A stretch of 64,000 nucleotides of DNA, taken from NCBI GenBank assembly GCA_003339415.1, contig PDHQ01000149.1, forward strand, positions 21,221 to 85,220, in the 5' to 3' direction. A program made the position numbers and the translations under genes. Numbering within the stretch: position 1 is the stretch's first letter; every line of letters begins with the position of its first letter. The notes beneath the pieces were generated by a model. The model did not search any database. It saw only the letters and a list, made by a program, of their open reading frames with translations, and was not told the DNA's origin. Positions 47,201-57,933 of the stretch are shown here, piece by piece. This DNA comes from Ophiocordyceps camponoti-saundersi (nom. inval.) (taxonomy: Eukaryota > Ascomycota > Sordariomycetes > Hypocreales > Ophiocordycipitaceae).

Positions 47201-47499
47201 ACGCAGTCCAGGTCAGAGCTGGGTGAATCGTAGAGATAACGCTCAGCGCGTGCTGAAGGGGCTGCGGAGGGCAATGAGGATTGTAGCCCAGCGTGATTCG
47301 TAGAAAGCTTGGGCTTCTTGGCCGCCGGCTGAGGCCCGTTGCTGGCGTCTTGGTCGGTCGGCCGCTTGCGTGACTCTGCATCTGAGCTTCGACCCTGCTT
47401 CTCGAAGGAGGCTGCCAATCCATTGACAGTCTTCGGGGTGAAGAATGATGTCAGAGACTGTTGTCTCTTTTGAGGCGTAGGTTTCGAAGCAGGAGCCAT
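44221..47499 (-). CDS. MSH3: DNA mismatch repair protein Msh3 (MutS beta)
   Basis: Two exons on the minus strand, 47499-46815 and 46760-44221, give 1,074 aa. The N-terminus has a PCNA-binding PIP box (QQSLTSFF, residues 13-20) and basic NLS-like KKPK. The MutS I domain starts at [35 protein letters not shown], and the splice gives [24 protein letters not shown]. The ATPase has Walker [12 protein letters not shown], Walker [17 protein letters not shown] and [10 protein letters not shown]. Msh2-Msh3 repairs insertion-deletion loops and acts in single-strand annealing. The intron donor is GTTCGA, weak, but required by protein continuity. ACGCGT lies 90 bp upstream of the ATG. Confidence 0.97.
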
Positions 47500-48810
47500 T
47501 GAGGCGGACGGCCGGACATATGTAAGTATATGTGTAGGAGAACGTTGAGGAGGTTCAAAAGGGGAGCGCTTTTTCTTACGCGACCGCGACGCGTAGAGTG
47601 CGGGTAAATTGCGGCCCGCTCTTTTAAAGGTGAAAATAGGCACGTGCTGGTTATATCCCTTTGGCTGTAGTATGTAAGGCCACCCCCAGGGGCCTCAGGT
47701 AGCGGAAAGGGATTGTGACCAATCAGACGCCACGCAGAAAGGGCCATGGATACATCGGAGCTCTGGTAAACTTCGCGGTGGTAAAAAGTACTAGCATTTA
47801 CAGACGTTTCGCCTGCACAAATCGCCAAACTAACACACACTGCAGATGCCCTAGCAGCTAAACAGTTTCGCGTACCTTCAAGCTTCATCAGCTACGTGGG
47901 CCCCGGAATCGGAGGGTGGCCTTACCACACCTAAAGGGATGGGGCTATGATGACGGATGCTGTGCGAATAGGTAAGCGACACACAATTACCTAATCACGA
48001 CAGAAAATAGTAGGAATATCTGCAGATAGGTGTTGCAGGATATAGCTAATTAGAGGCTGATGCTGACTATAGTTATTCATATGCACATATTAATTTCGTC
48101 TCGCCTGACATCGCCACATGGTGATGACCAGAACATTATAAGAGCTCCCCTTCGTCTAATCAACCACTCTTATCTGCACAGACGGTGGAGTGCGCGGAGC
48201 TTTTTAGGGGATGGAGGGGGCGGAGTTTGCCGCGGCCCGCGCCTTGGCGTGTTAGTAAGACAGCAAGGGTCCTGGAGAATCACAGCCCCAGCGGCTGGCC
48301 TCGGCGCCAATAGCTGAGGGCCAACCAATTACAGCTCGGTTTAGACCTGAGAGCAACGCCGGTCGTCACTACAGCTTCGGCCTTCAGGCACTGATTGCGC
48401 TGGGGCCTTGCCCGCCAGCTGTCCCACCCACCTCCTACCTCCCTACCTACCTACCTACGTAACTCGCCCGCCTCCTCTGCCCTCCTCACCTGGCTTCTCT
48501 CCTCTCCTCCTGACTCCGCGCCTCTTCCTCTACAGCCTGTACATCCCACAACCTCGTCTCCCATCATTCGATCGGCGAGTCAGTCCCCCGCATCGTCTCG
48601 TCTCGGCGCCGATCGGCTTCTCCACTTGTCTCGATTTATACAATTACGGACATACATATATACACATTCATTAGTATTCACACCCCGGAGTGATCCATCC
48701 AAACACCAAGGTCCGTCATCGACCTCGTCGCGACATCCATCCGTATCCAAGTCCATCCCGCCTTACCGACCGGTCCATCTCCGAGAGGGGTGAGAGAGCG
48801 CTGAGGCACC
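47500..48810. promoter_or_regulatory. Divergent promoter region MSH3 / WW-PhoD gene
   Basis: 1.3 kb. It contains ACGCGT (47589-47594) within a CG-rich block, CACGTG (47641-47646), a long AT-richer middle part (47940-48130), and a CTACC repeat (48430-48461) before the pyrimidine-rich leader of the next gene. No supported ORF. Confidence 0.5.
47589..47594. promoter_or_regulatory. MluI cell-cycle box (ACGCGT) upstream of MSH3
   Basis: A perfect palindromic ACGCGT is 90 bp before the MSH3 start codon. In yeasts this is the binding site of MBF (Mbp1-Swi6 or Res/Cdc10), which drives DNA replication and repair genes at G1/S. Binding here is inferred. Confidence 0.5.
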
Positions 48811-51800
48811 ATGGAGGCGACTCGGAGCGTGCCCGAGGAGGATAAGTTCCTCAGCAAGCCGGATAGCCCTACTGTCCGGCCTCTGCGCATCTTCAAGTCT
48901 CAGAGCCCCGGGCCTGTGGTTCGCACTGATGCATCCACTTCGCTGCCCAGCTTTCCGCTGCCGCCCGGTGCCTCCAGCTCTGCGGCACCGCTACCGCTCC
49001 CCGATGACGATGACTGCAAGCCGACGCATGCAAAGCCCTCCGCCTATACCGGTTCAAGCCCCCGTATAGACACCAACATCTCAGAGAAGCGGCCGGGTCT
49101 CGCCGAGCGGAGAGGAGCGTCGCCCAAAGTCATCCATTCTCCCTCGAGCCCCGAAGCTGATGGCCATTACGTCCCGAGACCGCTCAAGGACCCCGGGTCG
49201 TCCAACCCCGGTCGTCCGCACCAGACATACTATCCTCCGCCGGGTGCCGGACCGCCACTCTTTTCCATCTCCGACAGTCGACTGTCTGACCAGCACCTCA
49301 GGACGGATGATCAGTGTGTGAATCGCTTTGCTTCGACGGCTTCAAACTACACCACCAAGGCGACGCGGGGGTCGCCACCGCCCCCAGCGACGCCCATTGC
49401 CGAGCCCGGCTCGGTGCCTGGTGGTGGCATCGAGGCTCGATACGCCGCATCAGGTATCTCCGGCACTGCCACCCTCAACAGCCTCCAAGCTCAGAGCGCG
49501 GCCGCCTCACAGAGGCTGCCGCAGTACGGCAATCAGCCTCCTCAGCCTCAGCGCCCCTGGACTCCCACCGAATCTCCGGGCCAAGCCCCTTCGGGTCCTC
49601 CGACCGTTTATCAGGGGACCACCCCAATCTCGAGTACGGGAGTGCGACTGACATTTAGTCCACCTCCGGACCAGCCCGCGACCAAGGACGGCAACCCGGC
49701 ACTCCAGGTCAGCGTTCTAGAGCAGGACTTTCAACGCATGGGCACCAAGACGCCGCCCCCGGCCTACTCAAAGGTAAACCCCAGCCGAGGCTCTCCTCGC
49801 GCGAGGGAGAAACAGCGTCCTCAACAGGGAACATCTGAGGCCGACCCGTCGCAAGGGTCTCCCCCGTCGAGCAAGCCGGTCGCCTCTGCCGCACCGGCCA
49901 CGGCTATGGCTTCTCCCGCGCTTCAGCATCCTGGGCATCCCGCTTTCGCCAACGATCCTCGGCCAGAAGTAAACGGCCAGACTTTGGAAGCCGTTCCGAC
50001 GGCCTCGCCTCCCGCACCGACGCCCGCTTCGCCACCACCGCTCCCCGAGGGCTGGTTTGCCAGCCTGGACCAGAACTCGGGGCAGTACTACTACATTCAC
50101 TATGCGACGCAGGCGACGCAGTGGGAGTTTCCCAAGGGCCCAAACCCCATCCAGCACGAGCAGACGCCGCTGTCGCCCACTGCGTCTACGTACGGCAATC
50201 CCCTGACCTCACCCATGTTCGTCAAGCAGCCCATGGCATCGCCCATGTTCACCCCACACACGCCGGGAGGATACGCCGAGAGCATTATGAGCGTCGCGGC
50301 ATCACAGGCGCCTTCAACCGCCGGCTTCTCTGGTCCTCCGCCCAGCTCGGGTGTCAACATGTACAGGATTCAGCCGACCAACGGCGTCTATTTCGGTCCT
50401 TACCTGAGATATGTCAATATGGACGTCGAAAAGGGGACGTGGTACGGGAGTATCATGATCGTGACGGACGCGCCCCAACCGCCGACGATCCACATCCACT
50501 TGAGCGTCGATCTCTCGCCCAATCCCAGGCAACTGCAACCTCGTGCCATCTACGTACATCAACGTTGGTCGTTTTATCGGTACGAGGTGGACCTGCAGAT
50601 GGGCGAGAGCGGCACAGAGCGATGGACCTACGCCGTCACCTCCCATCTGGGCTGTACGCGGTACGAATTCGTCGTGGCCGGACGACACGAGACCGGCTGG
50701 CGATTCATCGCCCACTCTGGAAACGACTTTGCGTCCAACACGACGCAGAACGAGAGAGCCAGGCTGGGCGGCGTGGGCTTCATGTGGAAGGATGTGCTGC
50801 AAAAGAACGTCGACTGCGGCGGCTTTCACGCCCAGCTTGGCCTGGGCAGTCAGATTTATGCCGACCGGCTGTGGAAGGAAGTGCCTCTGCTGAAGCAATG
50901 GCTGGCCATGAGCGGCAGAGACAACAAGAAGAACGCCCAGTGGACGGCGAGGCACGAGGAGGACGTGACGCACGCTTACTTTCACTTCTACACCAGCCAC
51001 TTCGACCAGCCGTTCCTGAGGGAAGCTTTCGCCCAAATCCCGCACGTGCTGCAGATCAACGATCATGACATGTAAGAGGCTCTCGGATCGGGACCAAGGT
51101 GGAGTTGTGTGTGTACTGACTGGTAGGGCCTACCCTAGCTTCGACGGATACGGATCCTACCCCCCCTACATGCAGGCATGGGCCATGTTCAAGAACATCG
51201 GCCGCATCGCGACGGACATGTACCTCCTGTTTCAGCACCATACGACGGTGGAGATGATGCGGAACGTCAGCACGGACCTTGACATCTTCACCGTCACCGG
51301 CGTCGGCTGGCATTTCGTCAAGTTTCTGGGGCCGGCGCTGGCCGTGGTCGGGCCGGACTGCCGGTCGGAGCGGACGCAGGCCCGGGTCATGGCCGGGCCG
51401 ACGTACCAAGGCATCTTCCCCCGTGTGGCGATGCTGCCGCCCAGCGTCCAGCACGTCATCTGGATGGTATCCGTTCCCCTCATCTACCCGAGACTGGACA
51501 CGGTCGAGAGCCTGGCAAACACGGTGGCGGCGGGCAAGAAGGCAGTCAACACGACGTACAACATCCTGGGCAAGGTCACCAGCTCCATGGCCGGCGTCGT
51601 GGGCGGCAAGGAGGTCGTTGCTCAGGGCTTCACGCAGGTGAAAAAGGCCGTGGGCAAGACGGGCTTAATGGGACACGTCCTGAATCAATTTGGCGAGCTG
51701 GATATTCAGGAGATACTCAAGGACATGTGGACGCACGATAGCAAGGACCTGGAGCGGACCTATCTCATCCGAACCTTGCAGGGCATTTCCCAGCAGAAGG

Positions 51801-52296
51801 GCATCCGGATGACGTTTCTCTCGGGAGGTGTGTATCCCCTGACGGTTGGTTGGGGTGGAGCTTTGCTGACGGATTTTGGGGGTTGGCAGACGTCAACGCC
51901 TCAGGGGCTGGCCTCGTGCACGATCCGACGCACCCGGGCGACCACAAGACCATGTACCAGATCATCTCGTCGCCCATCGTCGGAGCACCGCAGGGCGGTT
52001 ACGTGTCGAAGCTGCTGCACAACCAGAAGACGCTGTACGTGCCGCTCAACGGGCAGCGGTCGACGCACGAGGTGTCGGACACCAAGGAGGACATGATGGA
52101 GATTTTCCACACGGACGCCAGCGGGGCGACGCGCGAGCTGAAGAAGCTCATGAACCGGCGCAACTACGTCGTCTTCGTCACCTTTGACCAGGAGGTGGCA
52201 AGCCAAACGCCGTTTAGCCCGGGGCCGAGTCAGGTGCCGATGAGCTCGGGGGCGAGCATCGGCGACCAGCAGCAGCAGCAGCAAGTGATACTGCAT

Positions 52297-52329
<33 letters not shown>

Positions 52330-52443
52330 GGTCTCTCGCGTCTCGGCTTGGCCGTGGACTTTGTCGTGCAGGGAGACGGCGCGTACCAGGCGACGACCAA
52401 GTACGGGCCTGTCATCATCCCGCATCTCGAGTACGGGAGGTGA
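48811..52443 (+). CDS. WW-domain protein with fungal PhoD-like phosphatase domain
   Basis: Exons are 48811-51071, 51127-51827 and 51890-52443, giving 1,171 aa. Splices give INDHDM-AYPSFDGYGSYPPYM and FLSGD-VNASGAGLVHDP. The first 400 residues are Pro/Ser-rich and disordered. A WW domain lies at about 409-441 (LPEGWFASLDQNSGQYYYIHYATQATQWEFP region). The remainder matches the fungal PhoD-like metallophosphatase family: QINDHD near the metal site, DGYGSYPPYMQ, FKNIGRIATDMYLLFQHHTT, and later HDPTHPGDHKTMYQIISSPI. The tail contains a polyglutamine run encoded by CAG (52267-52329). PhoD enzymes are alkaline phosphodiesterases, but several residues around the active site would need a structural check. 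No signal peptide is seen, so it is probably cytosolic. Confidence 0.85.
52267..52329 (+). repeat. CAG repeat encoding polyglutamine
   Basis: Two (CAG)n blocks, 52267-52283 and 52296-52328, separated by a short interruption, encode Gln near the C-terminus of the WW-PhoD protein. Confidence 0.9.
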
Positions 52444-52576
52444 GGCTGAATGGGGACAAATCATGAGCTACCTTTTTGTCTCTATTCTGCTGGCTGCAAT
52501 TGGTCAGATGTTCGTCTGTGTCTCGTTACATGTAGGAATCAGGGTACGGTTACGGCATGCCTTTCATTTTGTACGT

Positions 52577-53468
52577 CTACAGGTCGAAGAGTTCCTTGAG
52601 GAGGCGCATAGTGTCTTCAGGCCCCTTGACGGAGTGTCCGGTGACGTCGGGATGGTTATAGATTTCCCAATCGTTGCCACCTTGGAAGGTCTTGTCGCCG
52701 AAGAAATGAATCTTTTTGTATGTGACACCGCCGGGTTTCGCGGCTTCGTCTCGGAGGTGACGCAGGCAGTAAGTCTTATCCCAGCCTTCGGGGAAGACGT
52801 CGAAGGAGATTTGACCGCCAATGGCGAAGCTAGAGAGAGCACGACGAGCAAAGGTTGAGTAAAGAGCAGAGATATAATTCAGGTTGAAAAGGGATGGGGG
52901 GGGGGGGAATGACGAACATGAGGCCGTAATCGGCGAAGCGCTCCCTCAAAGCAGCGACGAACTTTTCCCTCACGCGAGCGACCTTATCATAGGCCTCAAA
53001 GTCAAGACGCTCCTGCGTAGAAGCATTCCTCCCGACGGGACTGATGTTAACCATGCCATTTCGAAACTCGACAAAGGTGCCTCTCTTGACGGGGATATCC
53101 AAATCGGCGACATAACGAAGGACGAAGTCAACCAGATTCCTATACTTTTCCTCACCCAGCCACTTGATGAAGCTGTTGGAAGGGAGCTGTTCTCCCATCT
53201 TGAAAGCCGTGAGGCCGTTTTCAGAGAAGCAGAAGTCGAAGAGTTTCGTGACGGAGACGCCGGCCGGTCTGCCTAGCTGTTCCTCTTGCTTGGCTAGGTC
53301 GGAGCCTCCGACGAAGCCGATTGCGCATTTTCGGCGGAGGGATTCGAGGAGGGATAGCATCGTGGGGGAGGCGTCGAGTCGGGCTGGTGTTAGGGTCCCG
53401 TCTACGTCGAAGAGGCAGATTGTGTCGCTGAGGGGTCGCGAGGCGAGGGGCGGGAAGGAGGTGTCCAT
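52577..53468 (-). CDS. SEC53: Phosphomannomutase
   Basis: Two exons on the minus strand, 53468-52918 and 52829-52577, give 267 aa (yeast Sec53 is 254). The catalytic HAD motif FDVDGTLTP lies near residues 19-27, with nucleophile and acid/base Asp. [40 protein letters not shown] and [24 protein letters not shown] are diagnostic. The splice gives [21 protein letters not shown] only with donor GTTCGT; the next GT would break the frame. It converts mannose-6-P to mannose-1-P for GDP-mannose, N-glycans, O-mannose and GPI anchors. The intron starts next to a G14 run (C14 on the coding strand), and the gene converges on the PhoD gene 133 bp away. Confidence 0.96.
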
Positions 53469-53885
53469 TGTTGGGTTGAGGGGAAGGGGCAAGGGGGAGG
53501 GAAGAGAATGTCGAAGTGAGGGATGTGTATGTGAAGAGAGAGGAGGAGGAGACAGAGAGTGAGTGAGATTGAGAGGGAGAGGATGGGCAGTGTGATGCTC
53601 TCCGATGGGGCAATTGAAGTGAAGATGATCCTCGTCGTCGACCTGTCTCTCTCCTTTTTCCTTGGTGGGGCAAGAGGGGGGGAAGAAAAAAGGGTTGTGG
53701 AGAGAAGGAGAGACTCTCCACGGATACGCGGTCACACCTGCCCAGGCTTCAATACTCCCACGGTGGTGTGTCATTACTCATTAAGTGCGTCACAGACAGA
53801 CGACATCATCTATCTAGGGTAGGTAGGTAGGTAGGTAGGTTGTGTAAGTAAGTCCAAGATCATCCGTAAACCTCTCTTCTTCATC
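53469..53885. promoter_or_regulatory. Promoter region of SEC53
   Basis: 417 bp between the SEC53 start and the exchanger stop. It has long GA/CT-rich tracts (53480-53600, 53650-53710) and a (TAGG)n tract (53815-53841). Confidence 0.5.
53815..53841. repeat. (GGTA)n microsatellite
   Basis: About six near-perfect copies of TAGG. It belongs to the same dispersed family as the other GTAGGTA tracts. Confidence 0.9.
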
Positions 53886-56662
53886 TCATCCAAACCTCTC
53901 TTCGCTCCATATCCCCGTCAGCTCTAATACCACGCTGACGACAGTACTAATAATCCACAGCGTTATGACGAGCCATCCAATCTTTCGGCTCAAGATCCAA
54001 CGATTCATGGGCACCAGCACCACTAGTAGCACGAGAATCAGCAGTAGCGTCACGCCCGACACCAGCAGCGTGCCGCCCAGCTGCATCTGATACGGGCCAT
54101 AGTGCATCGGCCTGTCAGGGTGCTTGGAATGCTCGACGTTGGCCTGCTTGACCATCATCATGACGCCTCCGATACCGATGCCAAGTAGGATATTAAGCAT
54201 GGGGCCTCCGAAGCATGCCGACCTGCAAGACAATTCTCGTTAGCATTCTTCCCATCATCGTCAGGTTTGTAAGCCGGATTCTCTTACAGTGCCATGACCG
54301 GATACCCGAGCCGTGCTACCGTTATGTTCGCAACCAAGTCTCCGATGCTGTTGCCCGCTGCGAAGACGGTCAGCCCCAGCAGCGCCTCCGAGATGTCCAG
54401 TATGACGCCAAAGGCCTTGAGCACCCCGACCACCTCGCCCGCAATCGTCGATATCCACGCCACGCCGATAACGAAGCCCAGAAAGCACAGGAGGTAGTGA
54501 AGCCTCGGTCTTCGTTGCTTCGTCGTCGTCAGTAGCACCACGCTCAGCAGCAAGACGGACAAGAGTAATGAAAAGGCAATCATCCGCACGAGCTGCCTGA
54601 CCGGCTGCGTCATGCCCTCTCGCAAGTTGGCCCACAAGACCAACGTCGAGAACAACGGCCCGCCAAGTAGCTGTAGACACACGAGCCACCGGTTCCAGAG
54701 CGGCGGCTCGTTGTCGACGTTGCTCACAGACCGTATTTCAGATGGTGCCTTAGCGGAAACAGCCACGCCTGTCGCTTCGGCCGACGTGTCCGCGCCTGGC
54801 CCTGCGCCCGGAAAAGGAGACGCGTAGTCGTCATTCCAATCCTCCTCGGCTTGCTCGTCGGCTGGGATCACGGAAATGGCAGGCGCTGAAGCTTGAACGG
54901 TACCGTAACCAGGGCCGCTCGACACCGGGTCTTGCATACAAACAGCATCCTCAGAAGCCTCCGTATCCACGACAGGCAACGTGATGACCAGTAGGAATAT
55001 GCTGGGAACCGACACCGCACTGAGGAAACGATCCCAGTACGACTTTTCTCGCCAGTCTTGCAAAGTCGGGAAAAGGGTCGCCAGGAGAACGTCTGGCGGC
55101 GGGAGAGCCCAATTGGGCCACCACCGCAGCGTACCAGCCGCCTGCTGCTGCTGCAAGCCGTCCCGTCTTTCTGAAAGCGCACTCGGCGTCAGGGCCGCGA
55201 GCGGGTCCGTGTAGCCAGGAAAGGTCGCTTGAGGGGAGGATGCCGTGCTGTGGCTTCTTTCCTGGTCTGGAATTGTCAACCGCAGCTTGGGCGTCGGCTC
55301 CCGCGTCGGACCCTCTGGCGACTCGGCTTCCGTCAAGAAACGTGGTGGCGCCAGTGACGGGTTTATCCGTTCCGTCTCGGGCGACAAGAATTGAGGGGCT
55401 GGTATGGCCCGCGGGACTGCCAGGAAGTCGGAGACGGCGGCCGGGACGGTTGGTATATCGCCCGACGACAGTGCCCTGTCCCTGCGGGGGCGGTTCGTGG
55501 CGGGGTCCGAGGTATTGAAGCCGTCGTCGCTTCTGACGTACAGCGCATTGCACGTGGTGCCCCGTCGCGCCCTGCCCCGAAGATGGGACTCGTACTGGCC
55601 TCGGGCTAATAGAGGCGAGAGCTGCAGATTACTCTCGCGTGAGAGCTGCGACAGGGCAGAGCGAAACTCGAGGGCGCCGACCAGGCTCGGACGGATGGGA
55701 GTGGTGCAAGTCGGACGCCTCCGTCCGACGCGGACGACGCGCATATTACTCGTCACCTCGGCTATCAACATCATTTCGTGGTGGTCATCGGCGCGAGCAT
55801 CGACCGAGGGAGGTAACTCGTTGGCCTCCGGGTCATCTCGATAAGGCTCACCGGCCAGTTCTTCGCCGGCGTGCCCCGGCATGGCGTAGACGTGGCTGCG
55901 AGCCTCCCCGTCTCGGCGAAGACGGCGCTTTCTCCTGACGCCGTACCAATGACAGGTGACGACGGTGACGACGTAGACGACATAGTAGCCGACCATGACG
56001 CAGCACTCCCATAGATGAAGGCGACCGTCGGCCAGAAAAGCCATGGTGAAGGCGACGGCGACGATGAAGAAGCAGATGTCGCGGGCGTACGACACCCGAT
56101 CGACGCGGAACTCGCGCACCAGGGCCATGGAGCCGGCGACGACACCGGCAATGAAGCTAGCAGCGCCGATGAGCTCACCGATGGCCATGGCGGGGCTGTT
56201 TGAGCTCATGGCGGCAAAGGTGCTGAAGACATCGGGCGAGCCGTTGCCGAGAGCCAGAAAGGTGACGCCGGCCAGGCTCTGGCTTAGGCCGAGAACGGAG
56301 GAGATGGTGGCGAGATTGACGCAGAAGAAGTCGCTGGCGGCGATGCCGATGGTGGTGAAGAGGAGAGCCAACCAGGCGACGAGTAGGGAGAAGGCGAGTG
56401 GGCGGGCGCTTTTGTGAGTGCAGTAGTAGAGCTCGAGATAGGGGACGAGGCCGGCGTCGACATCGGCACAGTGACGCTTGACGAAGGCGCATTGGTCGGC
56501 GACGGCGTCCAGATCGCGGCACTGAACGTCGTCGTCGCGTCGAAAGGAGGCGCCATGATGAAAGGTAGGCCGTTGACTGGCGAGGAAGAAGGAGTATGCC
56601 GTCAGGATCGAGATGACGGCGACGGTTGCGCAGAAGGGACGAGACGGGAGTGAGGAGCGCAT
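53886..56662 (-). CDS. Na+/Ca2+ exchanger family membrane protein (cation/calcium exchanger type)
   Basis: Two exons on the minus strand, 56662-54288 and 54222-53886, give 903 aa. The ORF extends to 56704 but opens with TTG, so the ATG at 56662 (MRSSLPSRPFCATVAVISIL) is preferred; it opens with a signal-anchor-like hydrophobic segment. Two alpha-repeat signatures of the exchanger superfamily are visible: GNGSPDVFSTFAAMSSNSPAM and GNSIGDLVANITVARLGYPVMAL-SACFGGPMLNILLGIG (joined across the intron). About eleven hydrophobic segments flank a long acidic/Ser-rich cytosolic loop (about residues 270-560). This is the layout of NCKX6/NCLX and yeast YDL206W-type exchangers, probably on an internal membrane. 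A paralogue of this family could also carry other cations. Confidence 0.92.
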
Positions 56663-56704
56663 GCTTTTTGAATCGTCATGTCGCGGATGCTGGTTGAAGG
56701 ACAA

Positions 56705-57933
56705 GCACCAGAATGTGCGGGCGACGGGCGAAGAGTGAAGGGCCGATGACGACGAGGAGAAGAAGGAGGAGGAGGAGGATAAAGAAGAAGAAGAAGAAGA
56801 AGAAGAAGAAGAAGAAGAAGAAGAAGAAGAAGAAGAAGAAGAAGAAGAAGAAGAAGAAGACGACGACGACGACGACGACGACGAGGAGAAGAAGAAGAAG
56901 GAAAAGAAGAAGAAGGATATGAAGGATTAGGGCGGGTCAGATCTCAATACCTAGGAATCGAGGCGGCGGGTCCGCCACATGATGATTGGGGATTAGGATT
57001 TGCTGTGGCAGACGAAGCTTCGCGGGGGAGGGGAGAGAGAAGAAGAAGCCGGAGAGACGATTGACGAACGATAGGTGGATGGATAGGTAGATAGTTGCTG
57101 ATGCCAGATATGTTTATAGGTATGTATGTAGATGGAGAGGAAGAGAGGGAGGCAGAGAGAGGATGGAAGAGGGAGAGGGAGAGGAAGAGAGACAAGAGAA
57201 ACGGCGTTGATGATGACGGTGTATGAACGGATATGTAGGACAGAGACAGGTGGAGGTTTAGGGGTGTCGGTAAGCAAGCCGACAAGGTGTTAGCCGCGAA
57301 TGTTAGTGTCGAAGATGCTAGTATGTACCCAAGCTTTGCACTGGTAGCGTGCGTGGCGCTAATGTACCTACCTATCTAGTATGCATGTAGTAGGTATGAT
57401 GTCTTGGTAGGTAGTATTAGCGACGCAATAGATGCCATCCTTATTAGGAGGCGTAGAATCGCTTCTTATGCCACACGGACGGACGGACGGACGGGCATTA
57501 CGCGTCCCCCAAGCATCTCTTCGCCCAACCTCATCAGCTCATTGCTTGGCGTCATTCTTTGACATGGATCATCGGATGACGGGTATTTTATTTTATCCTT
57601 CCCTGTTTCAATACCTAGGTCAGTGGGCTGCCTCACGTGATGCGGGTCTGCATCAGTCACAAGTGGCGGTAATGGCCCAAATAGGTATCCGTAACGGTGA
57701 TGGATGCCATCTCTGATTGGCTACGTTAGTTGGTTGGTTGGTTGCCCGGCATGTGGATAACTTTGTTTACTTCGCGGAACCGCGACTTGGCTCTCGCCTC
57801 TTCTTCTTACTGGTCTGACTGATCACACACACACACAATCTCTCTCTCCCCCTCTCTCACTCTCATTCTCACTCAAACCACGTAATCCCTACCAAACTTC
57901 CTTTACAGAGATCTGGGTCACAACGACGCGGAC
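56705..57933. promoter_or_regulatory. Divergent region exchanger / BRN1, with large microsatellites
   Basis: 1.2 kb. Next to the exchanger start is a (AAG)n tract (56782-56860) running into (GAC)n (56858-56884) and more (AAG). Further on are GA-rich sequence (57130-57195), a TACCTA/GTAGGTA cluster (57364-57418), (GGAC)n (57477-57493), ACGCGT (57500-57505), and a (CA)n/(CT)n leader (57825-57870). No supported gene. Confidence 0.6.
56755..56916. repeat. Compound (AAG)n-(GAC)n microsatellite
   Basis: About 26 AAG units, then about nine GAC/ACG units, then further AAG units, with only a few interruptions. One strand is pure purine over some 80 bases, so triplex (H-DNA) formation is possible. It lies about 95-255 bp upstream of the exchanger start codon. 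Confidence 0.95.

Noticed and set aside
53815..53841. Telomere-like repeat
   Set aside because: The unit is TAGG, not the fungal telomeric TTAGGG, and it lies between two ordinary genes.
56713..56922. Lys-rich ORF of 69 codons
   Set aside because: It is only the translation of the (AAG)n microsatellite.
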